Counted from the first letter of the stretch, positions 1 through 8,130 are shown. The stretch is DNA of 9,946 bases from Chloroflexi bacterium RBG_16_56_11 (GCA_001796865.1 MGNQ01000005.1:1-9946), one strand, 5' to 3'. The notes: generated by a model from the letters alone, not told the origin. A program made the numbers and translations.

Positions 1-2309
<2,309 letters not shown>

Positions 2310-2313
<4 letters not shown>

Positions 2314-3095
2314 AACAGGTCAAAGCACCCATTAAATCGATTATCGAGGTCATGCCGGAGACATATCTCATCTGGCTGGACGCGCCCGAAATAGCAACGT
2401 CGGCCAGTCCCGGGCAGTTCGTCATGGTGCGTTGTGGGGATGAAACGATTTTACCACGTCCGGTCAGCATTCATCGGGTGGAGGGTGACCGGATAGTGCT
2501 CCTGGTCAATGTCGTTGGCAAGGGCACGCTCTGGTTATCGCAGCAGAAAAAAGGGGGGATTCTGGACATCTTCGGGCCGCTGGGTAACGGTTTTTCCATC
2601 AATCCAGATGCGAAGAACCTGCTGCTCGTGGCGGGGGGCATAGGCATCGCGCCGCTGTACTTCCTGGCGGAAACCGCCATCACTTCCGGGAAAAAGGTAA
2701 CGCTTATCAACGGCGCCCGCTCCGGCGAGTGCCTCCTGCCGGTGGCATTGCCGCAGAAGCTCTACGACGGCGGCCTGCTCCCCGCCAGCATCAACGTCGT
2801 CAACGCCACGGACGACGGCTCGGAGGGGTTCAAAGGTCTGGCTACTGACCTCATCCCGCACTACCTCGCAGGCGCCGACCAGGTCTTCGCCTGCGGGCCG
2901 GCGGCCATGTACCGCGCCATGACGAAAATGCCGGAGCTTAAAAACAGACCCGTCCAGGTTTCAATGGAGATAATGATGGGCTGCGGGGTGGGCGTCTGCT
3001 ACGGCTGCACGATTGAAACTAAGCATGGTTTAAAGCAGGTATGCAAAGACGGGCCGGTGTTCGAGATGGGGTTTATCCTGAAGGATTCACCCTGA
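2310..3095 (+). CDS. pyrK: Dihydroorotate dehydrogenase electron-transfer subunit (PyrK type)
   Basis: The 261-residue protein fits the ferredoxin-reductase-like PyrK family. PyrK passes electrons from the PyrD active site through FAD and a [2Fe-2S] cluster to NAD+, the fourth step of pyrimidine synthesis in class 1B enzymes. Visible are an N-terminal FAD-binding barrel with RPVS at residues 50-53, a nucleotide-binding GGIGIAP at 109-115, CGP at 195-197, and a C-terminal cluster motif C225-x4-C230-x2-C233-x11-C245. The GTG start lies inside the carB stop (GTGA overlap), with no strong Shine-Dalgarno of its own, so translation is probably coupled. Pairing with carB supports a pyrimidine role, but no pyrD lies in the window; it must be upstream of carA/carB or elsewhere. 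Related reductases, such as the NADPH-ferredoxin oxidoreductase alpha subunit, share this fold; the carB context favours PyrK. Confidence 0.9.
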
Positions 3096-3196
3096 AGGGG
3101 AGGTGGCGTGGGGTAAAGGAAAACAACCTACAAAAAGTCCAGGGCCACATTCAATAAAGCTATAACAAAGAGGTGTTTATAGTCGAAGCAAAAGTA

Positions 3197-3397
3197 TTAC
3201 ACGGACTCAAATTGAAGCTTTTTGAGTTCTCCGGCGGGAATACGCTTTTTGATGCCGAGTATTTCTATACCTATGGTTTGACCTCTTTCGTCATAATCGA
3301 GAATAATGCCCGGTTGGACTTCCTCAGATTCTACGACTAGACTCTCGTCCAGACGAAAATACAAAGCATCATTTACTTCATCTACGGTAATTCTCAT
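3197..3397 (-). CDS. DUF2283 family small protein, putative antitoxin-like partner
   Basis: This 66-residue acidic protein shows the DUF2283 pattern: an N-terminal beta hairpin ending in DALYFRL (about residues 10-16), an acidic stretch, then IILDYDERGQTIGIEIL (about 31-47) and a basic C-terminus. The biochemical function of the family is not established. The ATG overlaps the stop of the upstream DUF4258 gene by 4 nt (ATGA), and AGAGG lies about 5 nt upstream as a plausible ribosome binding site. Such tight pairs of two tiny genes are typical of toxin-antitoxin modules, and by size and charge this would be the antitoxin-like member; that is inference. It lies in an AT-richer patch between GC-rich housekeeping genes, consistent with horizontal acquisition. 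Downstream of its stop I see only a weak AU-rich inverted repeat (CTATAA/TTATAG, 3160-3182). Confidence 0.8.
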   Translation of the reverse strand: MRITVDEVNDALYFRLDESLVVESEEVQPGIILDYDERGQTIGIEILGIKKRIPAGELKKLQFESV

Positions 3398-3654
3398 CTT
3401 TTCCTCTTTTCCCTGCGGTCAAAAAAGGCCGTGATAATTATAATAGACCCGCTTTCAGGAATTGTAATCACTCGCAAAATACGTCCGTTTCGCTCCATTA
3501 CCGGTCCGAGACAATGTACTGTTCCATCAGACCTGGCCTCGGTTCTTCCCGGATTTAAAACCACCCCCGTTACCCATTCCCGGTTTATGTCCCGCTCAGT
3601 TAACATCTTTTTGGCATGGGCGGTGAATGTGTATTGCGGGATAACGACCTCCAC
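3394..3654 (-). CDS. DUF4258 family small protein, putative toxin-like partner
   Basis: This 86-residue basic protein matches the DUF4258 layout: FTAHAKKMLTERDINREWV near the N-terminus (residues 10-28, the 'H-A-x-x-M-x-x-R-x-I' signature), NPGRTEARSDGTVH in the middle, then the strands GRILRVITI and GSIIIITAFFDRR near the C-terminus. I recall DUF4258 genes commonly sitting next to DUF2283 genes, as here; a toxin-antitoxin role is plausible but inferred, and no RNase activity can be read from the sequence. The start is GTG at 3654; no ATG, GTG or TTG offers a better choice before residue 17. No good Shine-Dalgarno precedes it, and a consensus promoter places the RNA start only about 18 nt upstream. 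It is the first gene of a two-gene minus-strand unit. Confidence 0.78.
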   Translation of the reverse strand: MEVVIPQYTFTAHAKKMLTERDINREWVTGVVLNPGRTEARSDGTVHCLGPVMERNGRILRVITIPESGSIIIITAFFDRREKRKR

Positions 3655-3679
3655 AAAATAATGTAACTCGAGTAAAATG

Positions 3680-3708
3680 ATTTTAACACCGGCTGCTTAC
3701 AATATCAA
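3680..3708 (-). promoter_or_regulatory. Sigma70-type promoter for the DUF4258-DUF2283 pair
   Basis: On the minus strand TTGATA (3708-3703) and TAAAAT (3685-3680) are separated by exactly 17 bp. The predicted RNA start near 3673 gives a leader of about 18 nt before the GTG at 3654. It stands back to back with the flavodoxin promoter, the two -35 boxes being 29 bp apart. Confidence 0.65.
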
Positions 3709-3737
3709 TCCCGCTACGGAAAACATAGTTCTCTTAT

Positions 3738-3766
3738 TTGACACACTTACCCTTCCCGTTTATACT
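3738..3766 (+). promoter_or_regulatory. Sigma70-type promoter for the flavodoxin gene
   Basis: A perfect TTGACA (3738-3743), a 17-bp spacer and TATACT (3761-3766) lie 45 bp ahead of the flavodoxin ATG. The predicted RNA start is near 3773. This is among the strongest-looking promoters in the window. Confidence 0.8.
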
Positions 3767-3810
3767 TTTTAGTTGGAATTCAACCGCAGCACAGGAGGCA
3801 CTCGCCTTAA

Positions 3811-4245
3811 ATGAAAAATATCCTTATCGTCTATCATTCCCAGTCCGGCAACACCGAGGCTATGGCCAAGGCGATTGCCGAAGGCGCTAAAGCCGCCGGG
3901 GCGACGGTGACTCTGAAAAAGGCCGTCGAGGCCGGCGTGGATGACCTGCTCGGGTGCGACGCCGTCGTCATCGGCACACCGAACTACTTCGCCTACATGG
4001 CGGGCATGGTCAAGGACTTCTTCGACCGCGTGTGGGGAACGGTCCGGGGGCAAATGGAGAACAAACCGTACGTGGTGTTCGGGAGCTATGGGGGCGGCGG
4101 GTTACCGGCGATAGAGAGCGTGGAGATAATCTGCGACGGCCTGGGCATGAAAAGAATGTTCGATAGCGTTGGCGTGCAGCGCCAGCCCACGCCCGAAAAC
4201 CTGAAAAAGTGCCGCGAAATGGGGAAAAACCTGGCCGGGCTATAG
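3811..4245 (+). CDS. Flavodoxin / flavodoxin-like FMN protein
   Basis: The 144-residue protein has the flavodoxin fold order and normal short-chain length. A beta strand (KNILIVYHS) runs into the FMN-phosphate loop S10-Q-S-G-N-T15. DAVVIGTPNYFAYMAGMVK (50-68) supplies the loop beside the isoalloxazine ring, followed by DFFDR, and YVVFGSYGGGG (87-97) forms the next strand and loop. It would carry one or two electrons at low potential in the cytoplasm. The GTPNYF...MVKDFFDR segment resembles WrbA and NADPH-dependent FMN reductases as much as classical flavodoxins, so the partner is uncertain. AGGAGG at 3793-3798 is the ribosome binding site, 12 nt from the ATG. It has its own strong promoter and is probably monocistronic; no clean terminator was seen directly after it. 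The nearby desulforedoxin-like genes suggest redox or oxidative-stress work, by inference. Confidence 0.9.
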   Translation: MKNILIVYHSQSGNTEAMAKAIAEGAKAAGATVTLKKAVEAGVDDLLGCDAVVIGTPNYFAYMAGMVKDFFDRVWGTVRGQMENKPYVVFGSYGGGGLPAIESVEIICDGLGMKRMFDSVGVQRQPTPENLKKCREMGKNLAGL

Positions 4246-4380
4246 GCCGACGGCATCCATTAATTTCAGGAAAAAGGCCCGAAGACCCTTTTCGCGCCGC
4301 GCCAGGCAGTCCCTTTCCAGGCGGGTTTCCCAGCGGTACCATTCATCGAGGGAGCGCAATGCAATTTCAGACTGCAACAC
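4240..4380 (-). CDS. Doubtful mini-ORF (46 codons), possibly a remnant
   Basis: On the minus strand a protein-like frame reads SLDEWYRWETRLERDCLARR and then a segment ending KLMDAVGL before TAG. It is charged, amphipathic and helix-like with reasonable codon use. I do not recognise it. The only in-frame start is GTG at 4380 (or the adjacent TTG), with no Shine-Dalgarno at a proper distance. The frame continues upstream (CTYDRL) to an in-frame TGA about 27 nt before the GTG, and a further open stretch precedes that stop. This would fit a decayed gene or 5' truncated remnant. A terminator-like hairpin overlaps its 3' part, which argues against a functional gene. The stop overlaps that of the convergent flavodoxin gene. 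Confidence 0.25.
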   Translation of the reverse strand: MLQSEIALRSLDEWYRWETRLERDCLARREKGLRAFFLKLMDAVGL

Positions 4381-4506
4381 GAGCCTGTCGTACGTGCATC
4401 CTCAGCCCATCAGCGTCTTTCGTCCTCCCAAATTCCTTACTACCCTAATGCTATTTAATCCGGACCCGCCGGTAAGCGACTTTTGTCATAAGGCATGTCC
4501 ACAGCT
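4246..4506. other. Intergenic stretch after the flavodoxin gene
   Basis: No convincing plus-strand gene is present. On the minus strand about 4271-4290 can form a 7-bp hairpin with a UUCG tetraloop (AAGGGUC-UUCG-GGCCUUU, two G.U pairs) followed by further U residues, which looks like a rho-independent terminator. The same fold is broken on the plus strand. It lies inside the doubtful minus-strand mini-ORF. The rest, up to the promoter at 4507, shows nothing I can name. Confidence 0.4.
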
Positions 4507-4536
4507 TTGACAAGTGCCACGCATTCCGCCTATAAT
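4507..4536 (+). promoter_or_regulatory. Consensus sigma70-type promoter for the desulforedoxin-like pair
   Basis: Perfect TTGACA (4507-4512) and perfect TATAAT (4531-4536) are separated by 18 bp. The predicted RNA start is near 4543, about 29 nt ahead of the first ATG. Both hexamers are exact consensus, implying strong expression. Confidence 0.85.
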
Positions 4537-4571
4537 ATCAAATTGACAGATTTCGCTCGAAGAGGTGCGAC

Positions 4572-4691
4572 ATGGCAAATCAGGTAGGTAAGAGATACCG
4601 CTGCGCTAAGTGCGGCGCTGAAATCATCATCACCAAGGGAGGCGGCGGTACCGTCACCCACTGCGGCCAGCCCATGGAGTTAAAACAGTAA
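4572..4691 (+). CDS. Desulforedoxin-like small iron (or zinc) protein, copy 1
   Basis: This 39-residue protein begins MANQVGKRYRCAKCG and ends HCGQPMELKQ, the length and plan of desulforedoxin and of the N-terminal domain of desulfoferrodoxin. In D. gigas desulforedoxin the metal is held by C-x2-C and a Cys-Cys pair. Here C11 and C14 are present, but the Cys-Cys pair is H30-C31, so one ligand would be His or be absent. The product could be an Fe(Cys)3His centre, a zinc-ribbon-like site or a non-redox variant; this cannot be settled from sequence. The ATG at 4572 is preceded by AGAGGTG at 4561-4567. It is first in a two-gene unit behind a consensus promoter, 24 nt from copy 2, and too small for most gene finders. 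A role in electron transfer or oxygen/superoxide defence in an anaerobe is family-based inference. Confidence 0.85.
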   Translation: MANQVGKRYRCAKCGAEIIITKGGGGTVTHCGQPMELKQ

Positions 4692-4715
4692 ATCCCGGTC
4701 CCAGGAGGTCAGAAA

Positions 4716-4859
4716 GTGGCAACCCAGCTAGGTAAAAGATATCGTTGCAGCAAATGCGGCACGGAAGCCCTGTGCACGAAAGCCGGCGACGGCGAGATGA
4801 CCTGCGACGGCAACCCGATGGAAGTCCAGGAAGCCCGGCCGATTCCTTCCTCCGACTAG
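4716..4859 (+). CDS. Desulforedoxin-like small metal protein, copy 2
   Basis: This 47-residue paralogue of the preceding gene opens MATQLGKRYRCSKCG, 11 of the first 15 residues matching copy 1. C11 and C14 are kept. At the position of the usual Cys-Cys pair it has C30-D31, the reverse of the loss seen in copy 1 (H30-C31), and it gains an extra cysteine, C20. GNPME (32-36) aligns with GQPME of copy 1, and a 10-residue tail (VQEARPIPSSD region) extends beyond the family's usual end. The GTG start at 4716 follows AGGAGG at 4703-4708, a strong ribosome binding site at good spacing. The pair looks like a tandem duplication whose copies then diverged at the metal site. It ends 11 nt before a bidirectional terminator. 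Confidence 0.85.
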   Translation: MATQLGKRYRCSKCGTEALCTKAGDGEMTCDGNPMEVQEARPIPSSD

Positions 4860-4870
4860 AGCCGGCGAGG

Positions 4871-4921
4871 AAAAAACCCCCGGATTTTTACGGGGAAAGA
4901 ATCAGGGGACGGGGGCTTTTT
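4871..4921. terminator. Bidirectional rho-independent terminator
   Basis: CCCCCG (4877-4882) and CGGGGG (4910-4915) form a 6-bp all-GC stem with a 27-nt loop. On the plus strand CTTTTT follows the stem. On the minus strand TTTTTT (4876-4871) follows immediately. It therefore serves both the desulforedoxin-like pair (plus) and the rel-rpsT operon (minus), which converge here. The minus-direction form is the cleaner of the two. Confidence 0.75.
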
Positions 4922-4974
4922 ATCCACCCACCAAGATTCTTCAGTCACCTCGATGCTCCCGGGTTTCCTTCAGG

Positions 4975-5274
4975 CTAGGCCTCTTTTTCAGTCGGTGTCC
5001 CGGCGGATGGCCGGGCCGCCGCCTGGTTCAGCTTTTTTAGAAGTCTCGCTTTACGCCGCCCGGCGTTGCGGCCGTGGATGACCTGCTTCTCCGCCGCCTT
5101 GTCCAGAGAGCTCACGGCCGCCGCGACGGCTTCCTGCGCGGCCTTAAGGTCGCCGGTAAAGATGAGCTTTTCCGCCTTGGCGATACCCGTCTTGACCTCG
5201 CTGCGGATAGCTTTATTGCGCAGCTGCCTCCTCGAGGCAACTCTCACCTGCTTGAGCGCTGATTTGCTTGTCAA
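4975..5274 (-). CDS. rpsT: 30S ribosomal protein S20
   Basis: The 99-residue, lysine/arginine-rich helical protein is S20, a primary binder of 16S rRNA during 30S assembly. Recognisable are KSALKQVRVASRRQLRNKAI at residues 4-23 (the KR-rich first helix), the alanine-rich middle helices, and VIHGRNAGRRKARLLKKLN near 65-83, the 'H-x-N-x-A-x-R-x-K-S/A-R-L' signature. A tail of about 15 residues ending in TPTEKEA goes beyond the core. The start is TTG at 5274, with GGGAGG (5286-5281) 6 nt upstream as an excellent ribosome binding site. E. coli rpsT also starts with UUG and is autoregulated through it. Only 12 nt separate it from the upstream rel stop, so it is almost certainly co-transcribed with rel. 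The bidirectional terminator lies just downstream. Confidence 0.93.
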   Translation of the reverse strand: MTSKSALKQVRVASRRQLRNKAIRSEVKTGIAKAEKLIFTGDLKAAQEAVAAAVSSLDKAAEKQVIHGRNAGRRKARLLKKLNQAAARPSAGTPTEKEA

Positions 5275-5286
5275 AACTAACCTCCC

Positions 5287-7491
5287 TTATTTTTTCAACG
5301 GTCTGGAACCATCGCCCCGGGCTTTTACCGGCGGGCCGGCGCCCGGCCGGGACACATCGTCACCGACACGGCTGACGCTGATAACGCCTTTGACGGTGTC
5401 AATCTTTTTCAATATCTGGCTCAACTGCGCCAAGCCGGTGGTCTCGAGGGTCAGGTACATCGTGACCGCCTGGCCGCTGCCATCAGCAAGGCTGACCGTG
5501 GTTATATTCACCTTCTCCTCGGCGACGACGGTAGTGACATCGCGCATCAGCCCGACCCTGTCCCAGGCCTCGACCTGGATATTGACCGGATAGGACGTAT
5601 CGCTCTGACCCCATTCTACCGGAACGAGCCGCTCCCTTTCATCCTCATTGAGGATATTATGGCAGTCTTCGCGGTGGATGGTGATGCCGCGACTCCGCGT
5701 GATATAGCCGATGATCTTATCACCGGGGACGGGATGGCAGCACTGGGCGATATTGGTCATGAGATCGCCGACGCCCATGACGTGGACGGTCGAGCGCGTC
5801 ACACGTGGCGGGCTGACCTCGGTTACCGGCCTGGCTTTTTCTTCCTGGGCAGCCAGCTTCAGAATAATCTGGTGGGCGGTGACGCTCCCGTTGCCGACGG
5901 CCGCCTGGAAATCATCCAGGCCGGTGAAGTTGAACAGGGCAGCGAGGGCCTGGCGCTCGGTCTTTATCCCCAGGCGACGTAGTTCCTTGTCCAGTATCAG
6001 GCGGCCGCGCTCGATATTCTCGGTGCGCTCCTGCTTGTTAAACCACTGCCGGATTTTCGCCCGGGCGTGGGACGTGCGGGCATAGCCCAGGTTGAGGTTC
6101 AGCCAGTCGAGGCTCGGCCCCCGGGTACCCTTGGCGGAGAGAATCTCGACGATATCACCGTTTTTCAGCTCGCTGGTCAGGGGCACCAGTTTACCGTTGA
6201 CCTTGGCGCCGACACACCGGTGCCCGAGGTCGGTATGCACCCGGTAGGCGAAGTCAAGAGGCGTGGCACCGCGGGGGAGGTCCTTGATTTCACCTTTAGG
6301 AGTATACACGAAGACCTGGTCGATAAAAATATCGGTCTTGACAGACTCCAGGAACTCCTCGGCGCCGCTGAGCTCGCGGTGCCACTCGATGAGCTGGCGT
6401 AGCCAGCCCACCTTCTCTTCGAACTGCATGTTCTTTTTGTCACCCTCTTTATAGCGCCAGTGGGCCGCCACGCCGTACTCGGCGACGTATTGCATCTCAC
6501 GGGTGCGGACCTGAATTTCCAGGGGAGTCGTGCCCAGGCACATCACGGCCGTGTGCAGTGCCTGGTAGCCGTTGGGCTTGGGGTTCGAGATATAGTCGTC
6601 GAAGGTCTCGGGCAGGGGGTGCCACAGGCTGTGGATAATACCCACCGCGCTCCAGCAGTCCTGCACGCTTCCCACCAGGACCCTCAGGGCCACGATATCA
6701 TTAATCTTGTTAAACTCCCGGCCCAGGGCGGCATAACGCTTTTTCTTCTGGTAGACGCTATAGATATGCTTGGGACGGCCGGATACCTCCGCGGCCAGCC
6801 CGGCCCTGCCAAACTCGGCCTTCAGGATCCTGATGGCCCGGTTGATGAACTTGTCGCGCTGGATATGCAAACGGTTGATTTCATCGACTATTTCGCCGTA
6901 CTCTTCCGGCTGGAGATACTGGAAAGCCAGGTCTTCGAGCTGCCATTTCAGCTCCCAGATTCCCAGACGGTGCGCCAGCGGGGCGTAGATTTCCATGGTC
7001 TCCTGGGCGTTGTTAATCTGCCTTTCGCGGGGAAGGGCACTCAGCGTCCGCATATTATGGAGGCGGTCGGCCAGCTTGATGAACACGACGCGGAGGTCCT
7101 CGGCCATGGCCAGGAGCATTTTGCGGAGGTTCTCGGCCTGGGTGGCGCTGGTGGCCACACCGGACGCTGCCAGCGAGACTTTGCCCAGCTTGGTGGTGCC
7201 GTCGACGAGCTTGGCAATCTCCGGCCCGAACTTTTTTTCTATCTCTGTCATGGGCAGCCCGGTATCCTCGGGGATATCATGCAGCAGGGCGGCCGCCAGA
7301 GAGCCGGAATCGAGCTGGAGCTCGGCGAGGATATAGGCAGTCTGAAGGGGATGTTCCAGGAAAGGTTCGCCAGACATCCTTACCTGTCCCTGATGTTTTT
7401 CAGAGGCAAATTTAAAGGCCTCTTCCACGACAGGAATTTTTTCCGGGGGAAGATATTCCCTGGCTTTTTCCAGAAGTCGGCTAAATTCCAT
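5287..7491 (-). CDS. relA: Long RelA/SpoT homologue, (p)ppGpp synthetase/hydrolase
   Basis: The 734-residue protein has the full long-RSH layout. The HD hydrolase domain has H47, HDIPEDT (71-77) and KLADRLHNMRT (139-149), so it looks active. The synthetase domain has GRPKHIYSVY (238-247), DIVALRVLV (265-273) and TFDDYISNPKPNGYQALHT (296-314). A TGS domain follows (about 385-452, DQVFVYTPKGEIKDLPRGAT), then a helical region, the conserved-cysteine segment QCCHPVPGD (583-591) and a C-terminal ACT domain (about 634-710). It makes and degrades the alarmone (p)ppGpp in response to starvation, through ribosome sensing. Where bifunctional enzymes usually have RFKD, this one has TFDD, closer to the EFDD of E. 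coli RelA. I chose ATG at 7491: it matches the family N-terminus (MEFSRLLEKAREYLP). An in-frame GTG at 7542 is only about 8 nt from the predicted RNA start. It is followed at 12 nt by rpsT. Confidence 0.95.
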   Translation of the reverse strand: MEFSRLLEKAREYLPPEKIPVVEEAFKFASEKHQGQVRMSGEPFLEHPLQTAYILAELQLDSGSLAAALLHDIPEDTGLPMTEIEKKFGPEIAKLVDGTTKLGKVSLAASGVATSATQAENLRKMLLAMAEDLRVVFIKLADRLHNMRTLSALPRERQINNAQETMEIYAPLAHRLGIWELKWQLEDLAFQYLQPEEYGEIVDEINRLHIQRDKFINRAIRILKAEFGRAGLAAEVSGRPKHIYSVYQKKKRYAALGREFNKINDIVALRVLVGSVQDCWSAVGIIHSLWHPLPETFDDYISNPKPNGYQALHTAVMCLGTTPLEIQVRTREMQYVAEYGVAAHWRYKEGDKKNMQFEEKVGWLRQLIEWHRELSGAEEFLESVKTDIFIDQVFVYTPKGEIKDLPRGATPLDFAYRVHTDLGHRCVGAKVNGKLVPLTSELKNGDIVEILSAKGTRGPSLDWLNLNLGYARTSHARAKIRQWFNKQERTENIERGRLILDKELRRLGIKTERQALAALFNFTGLDDFQAAVGNGSVTAHQIILKLAAQEEKARPVTEVSPPRVTRSTVHVMGVGDLMTNIAQCCHPVPGDKIIGYITRSRGITIHREDCHNILNEDERERLVPVEWGQSDTSYPVNIQVEAWDRVGLMRDVTTVVAEEKVNITTVSLADGSGQAVTMYLTLETTGLAQLSQILKKIDTVKGVISVSRVGDDVSRPGAGPPVKARGDGSRPLKK

Positions 7492-7503
7492 TACCGCCCA
7501 CCG

Positions 7504-7525
7504 GGCCCGGAAGACCGGGCCTTTT
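7504..7525. terminator. Perfect GC hairpin in the rel leader; terminator-like on the plus strand
   Basis: GGCCCGG (7504-7510) and CCGGGCC (7515-7521) form a 7-bp perfect stem with a 4-nt loop. Read on the plus strand it is followed by TTTT and resembles an intrinsic terminator, yet no plus-strand gene ends nearby. Read on the minus strand it sits in the rel 5' leader, about 12 nt ahead of the rel ATG, where it could affect ribosome access. Confidence 0.55.
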
Positions 7526-7556
7526 CCCCTAGTAATCCGCACGGGGTTGTGTCTTC

Positions 7557-7585
7557 AGTATATCTCAAATACCCGGGCGAGTAAA
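7557..7585 (-). promoter_or_regulatory. Sigma70-type promoter for rel-rpsT
   Basis: On the minus strand TTTACT (7585-7580) and TATACT (7562-7557) have a 17-bp spacer. The predicted RNA start near 7550 gives a leader of about 60 nt to the ATG at 7491 and argues against the alternative GTG at 7542. It lies between the cupin stop and rel, so rel can be expressed apart from the cupin gene. Confidence 0.55.
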
Positions 7586-7602
7586 ACTAATCCGGGCTTT
7601 TT
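7572..7602 (+). terminator. Second plus-facing terminator-like hairpin upstream of rel
   Basis: CCCGG (7572-7576) and CCGGG (7592-7596) pair, extendable by one G.U, across a 15-nt loop. They are followed by CTTTTT on the plus strand. The element overlaps the -35 box of the minus-strand rel promoter. No plus-strand gene ends here, so its use as a terminator is doubtful. Confidence 0.3.
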
Positions 7603-7613
7603 CCCGTTATTAA

Positions 7614-8018
7614 CTATCTCGTGGCGTACTGGGCGGAAAGCAGCGTATCGATAAATATAATAGGCTGGCTGACGTTCCTGAAACTCATGGGACCGTGGAC
7701 AAGACCGGCGGGCACGTGGACGGCGGTGGGAACATCGATGACGTGTTTTTCGCCCTCGTCGCCCAGGCACAGCTCCACCTCGGCGCCGAACTCCTTGATA
7801 TTCGCCAGGTCGGCGCCGAAGAAAAAGTAGAACTGGGCGAAATCGTGGGCGTGGGGCTCTTTTATCAGCACGCCCGGCCCGGCGATATAGTGGACGCGCA
7901 GCGAAAAATCCGCCCCATCGAAGTCTTTAGCGCCGCTGGCAATCACGACCGGGAAAAAACCGCCCCGGGTCATGACGGGTGCTTTGACAAAGTATTTTCC
8001 GTACCTGTTTCCGGACAT
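7614..8018 (-). CDS. Small cupin-domain protein
   Basis: The 134-residue protein has a single cupin-like beta barrel. The first metal motif reads H56-x-H58-x3-Q62-x5-G68 (KEPHAHDFAQFYFFFG), with Gln in place of the usual Glu. The second reads P103-x-G105-x2-H108 (HVPAGLVHGP). The three histidines suggest a bound metal ion, but the reaction, if any, is unknown; cupins range from enzymes to sugar or ligand binders. The start is ATG at 8018, chosen because AGGAGG (about 8035-8030) lies about 10 nt upstream. The frame stays open for another 298 codons upstream, but only as antisense to hisS. It lies divergent from hisS and in the same direction as rel, 122 nt upstream of the rel ATG, with no strong terminator between, so read-through into rel is possible. 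I could not find a convincing promoter of its own. Confidence 0.8.
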   Translation of the reverse strand: MSGNRYGKYFVKAPVMTRGGFFPVVIASGAKDFDGADFSLRVHYIAGPGVLIKEPHAHDFAQFYFFFGADLANIKEFGAEVELCLGDEGEKHVIDVPTAVHVPAGLVHGPMSFRNVSQPIIFIDTLLSAQYATR

Positions 8019-8100
8019 AACCAAATAACCTCCTATCAAGGTCACCCTTTCACAAGAGTCGGCTAATATTACTACATCCACTTGCAGCGATGAAATGTTC

Positions 8101-8130
8101 TTTACAAATATCAGGTTAATCCTGTATTCT
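8101..8130 (+). promoter_or_regulatory. Sigma70-type promoter for hisS with a dyad in its spacer
   Basis: TTTACA (8101-8106), an 18-bp spacer and TATTCT (8125-8130). The predicted RNA start near 8137 gives a leader of only about 20 nt, too short for a T-box. The spacer contains the inverted repeat CAGG-TTAAT-CCTG (8112-8124), placed where a repressor or other regulator could bind. Confidence 0.6.

Noticed and set aside
6460..7584. Plus-strand open frame of 374 codons
   Set aside because: It lies opposite rel throughout and shows no recognisable domain, only mirrored codon bias of rel.
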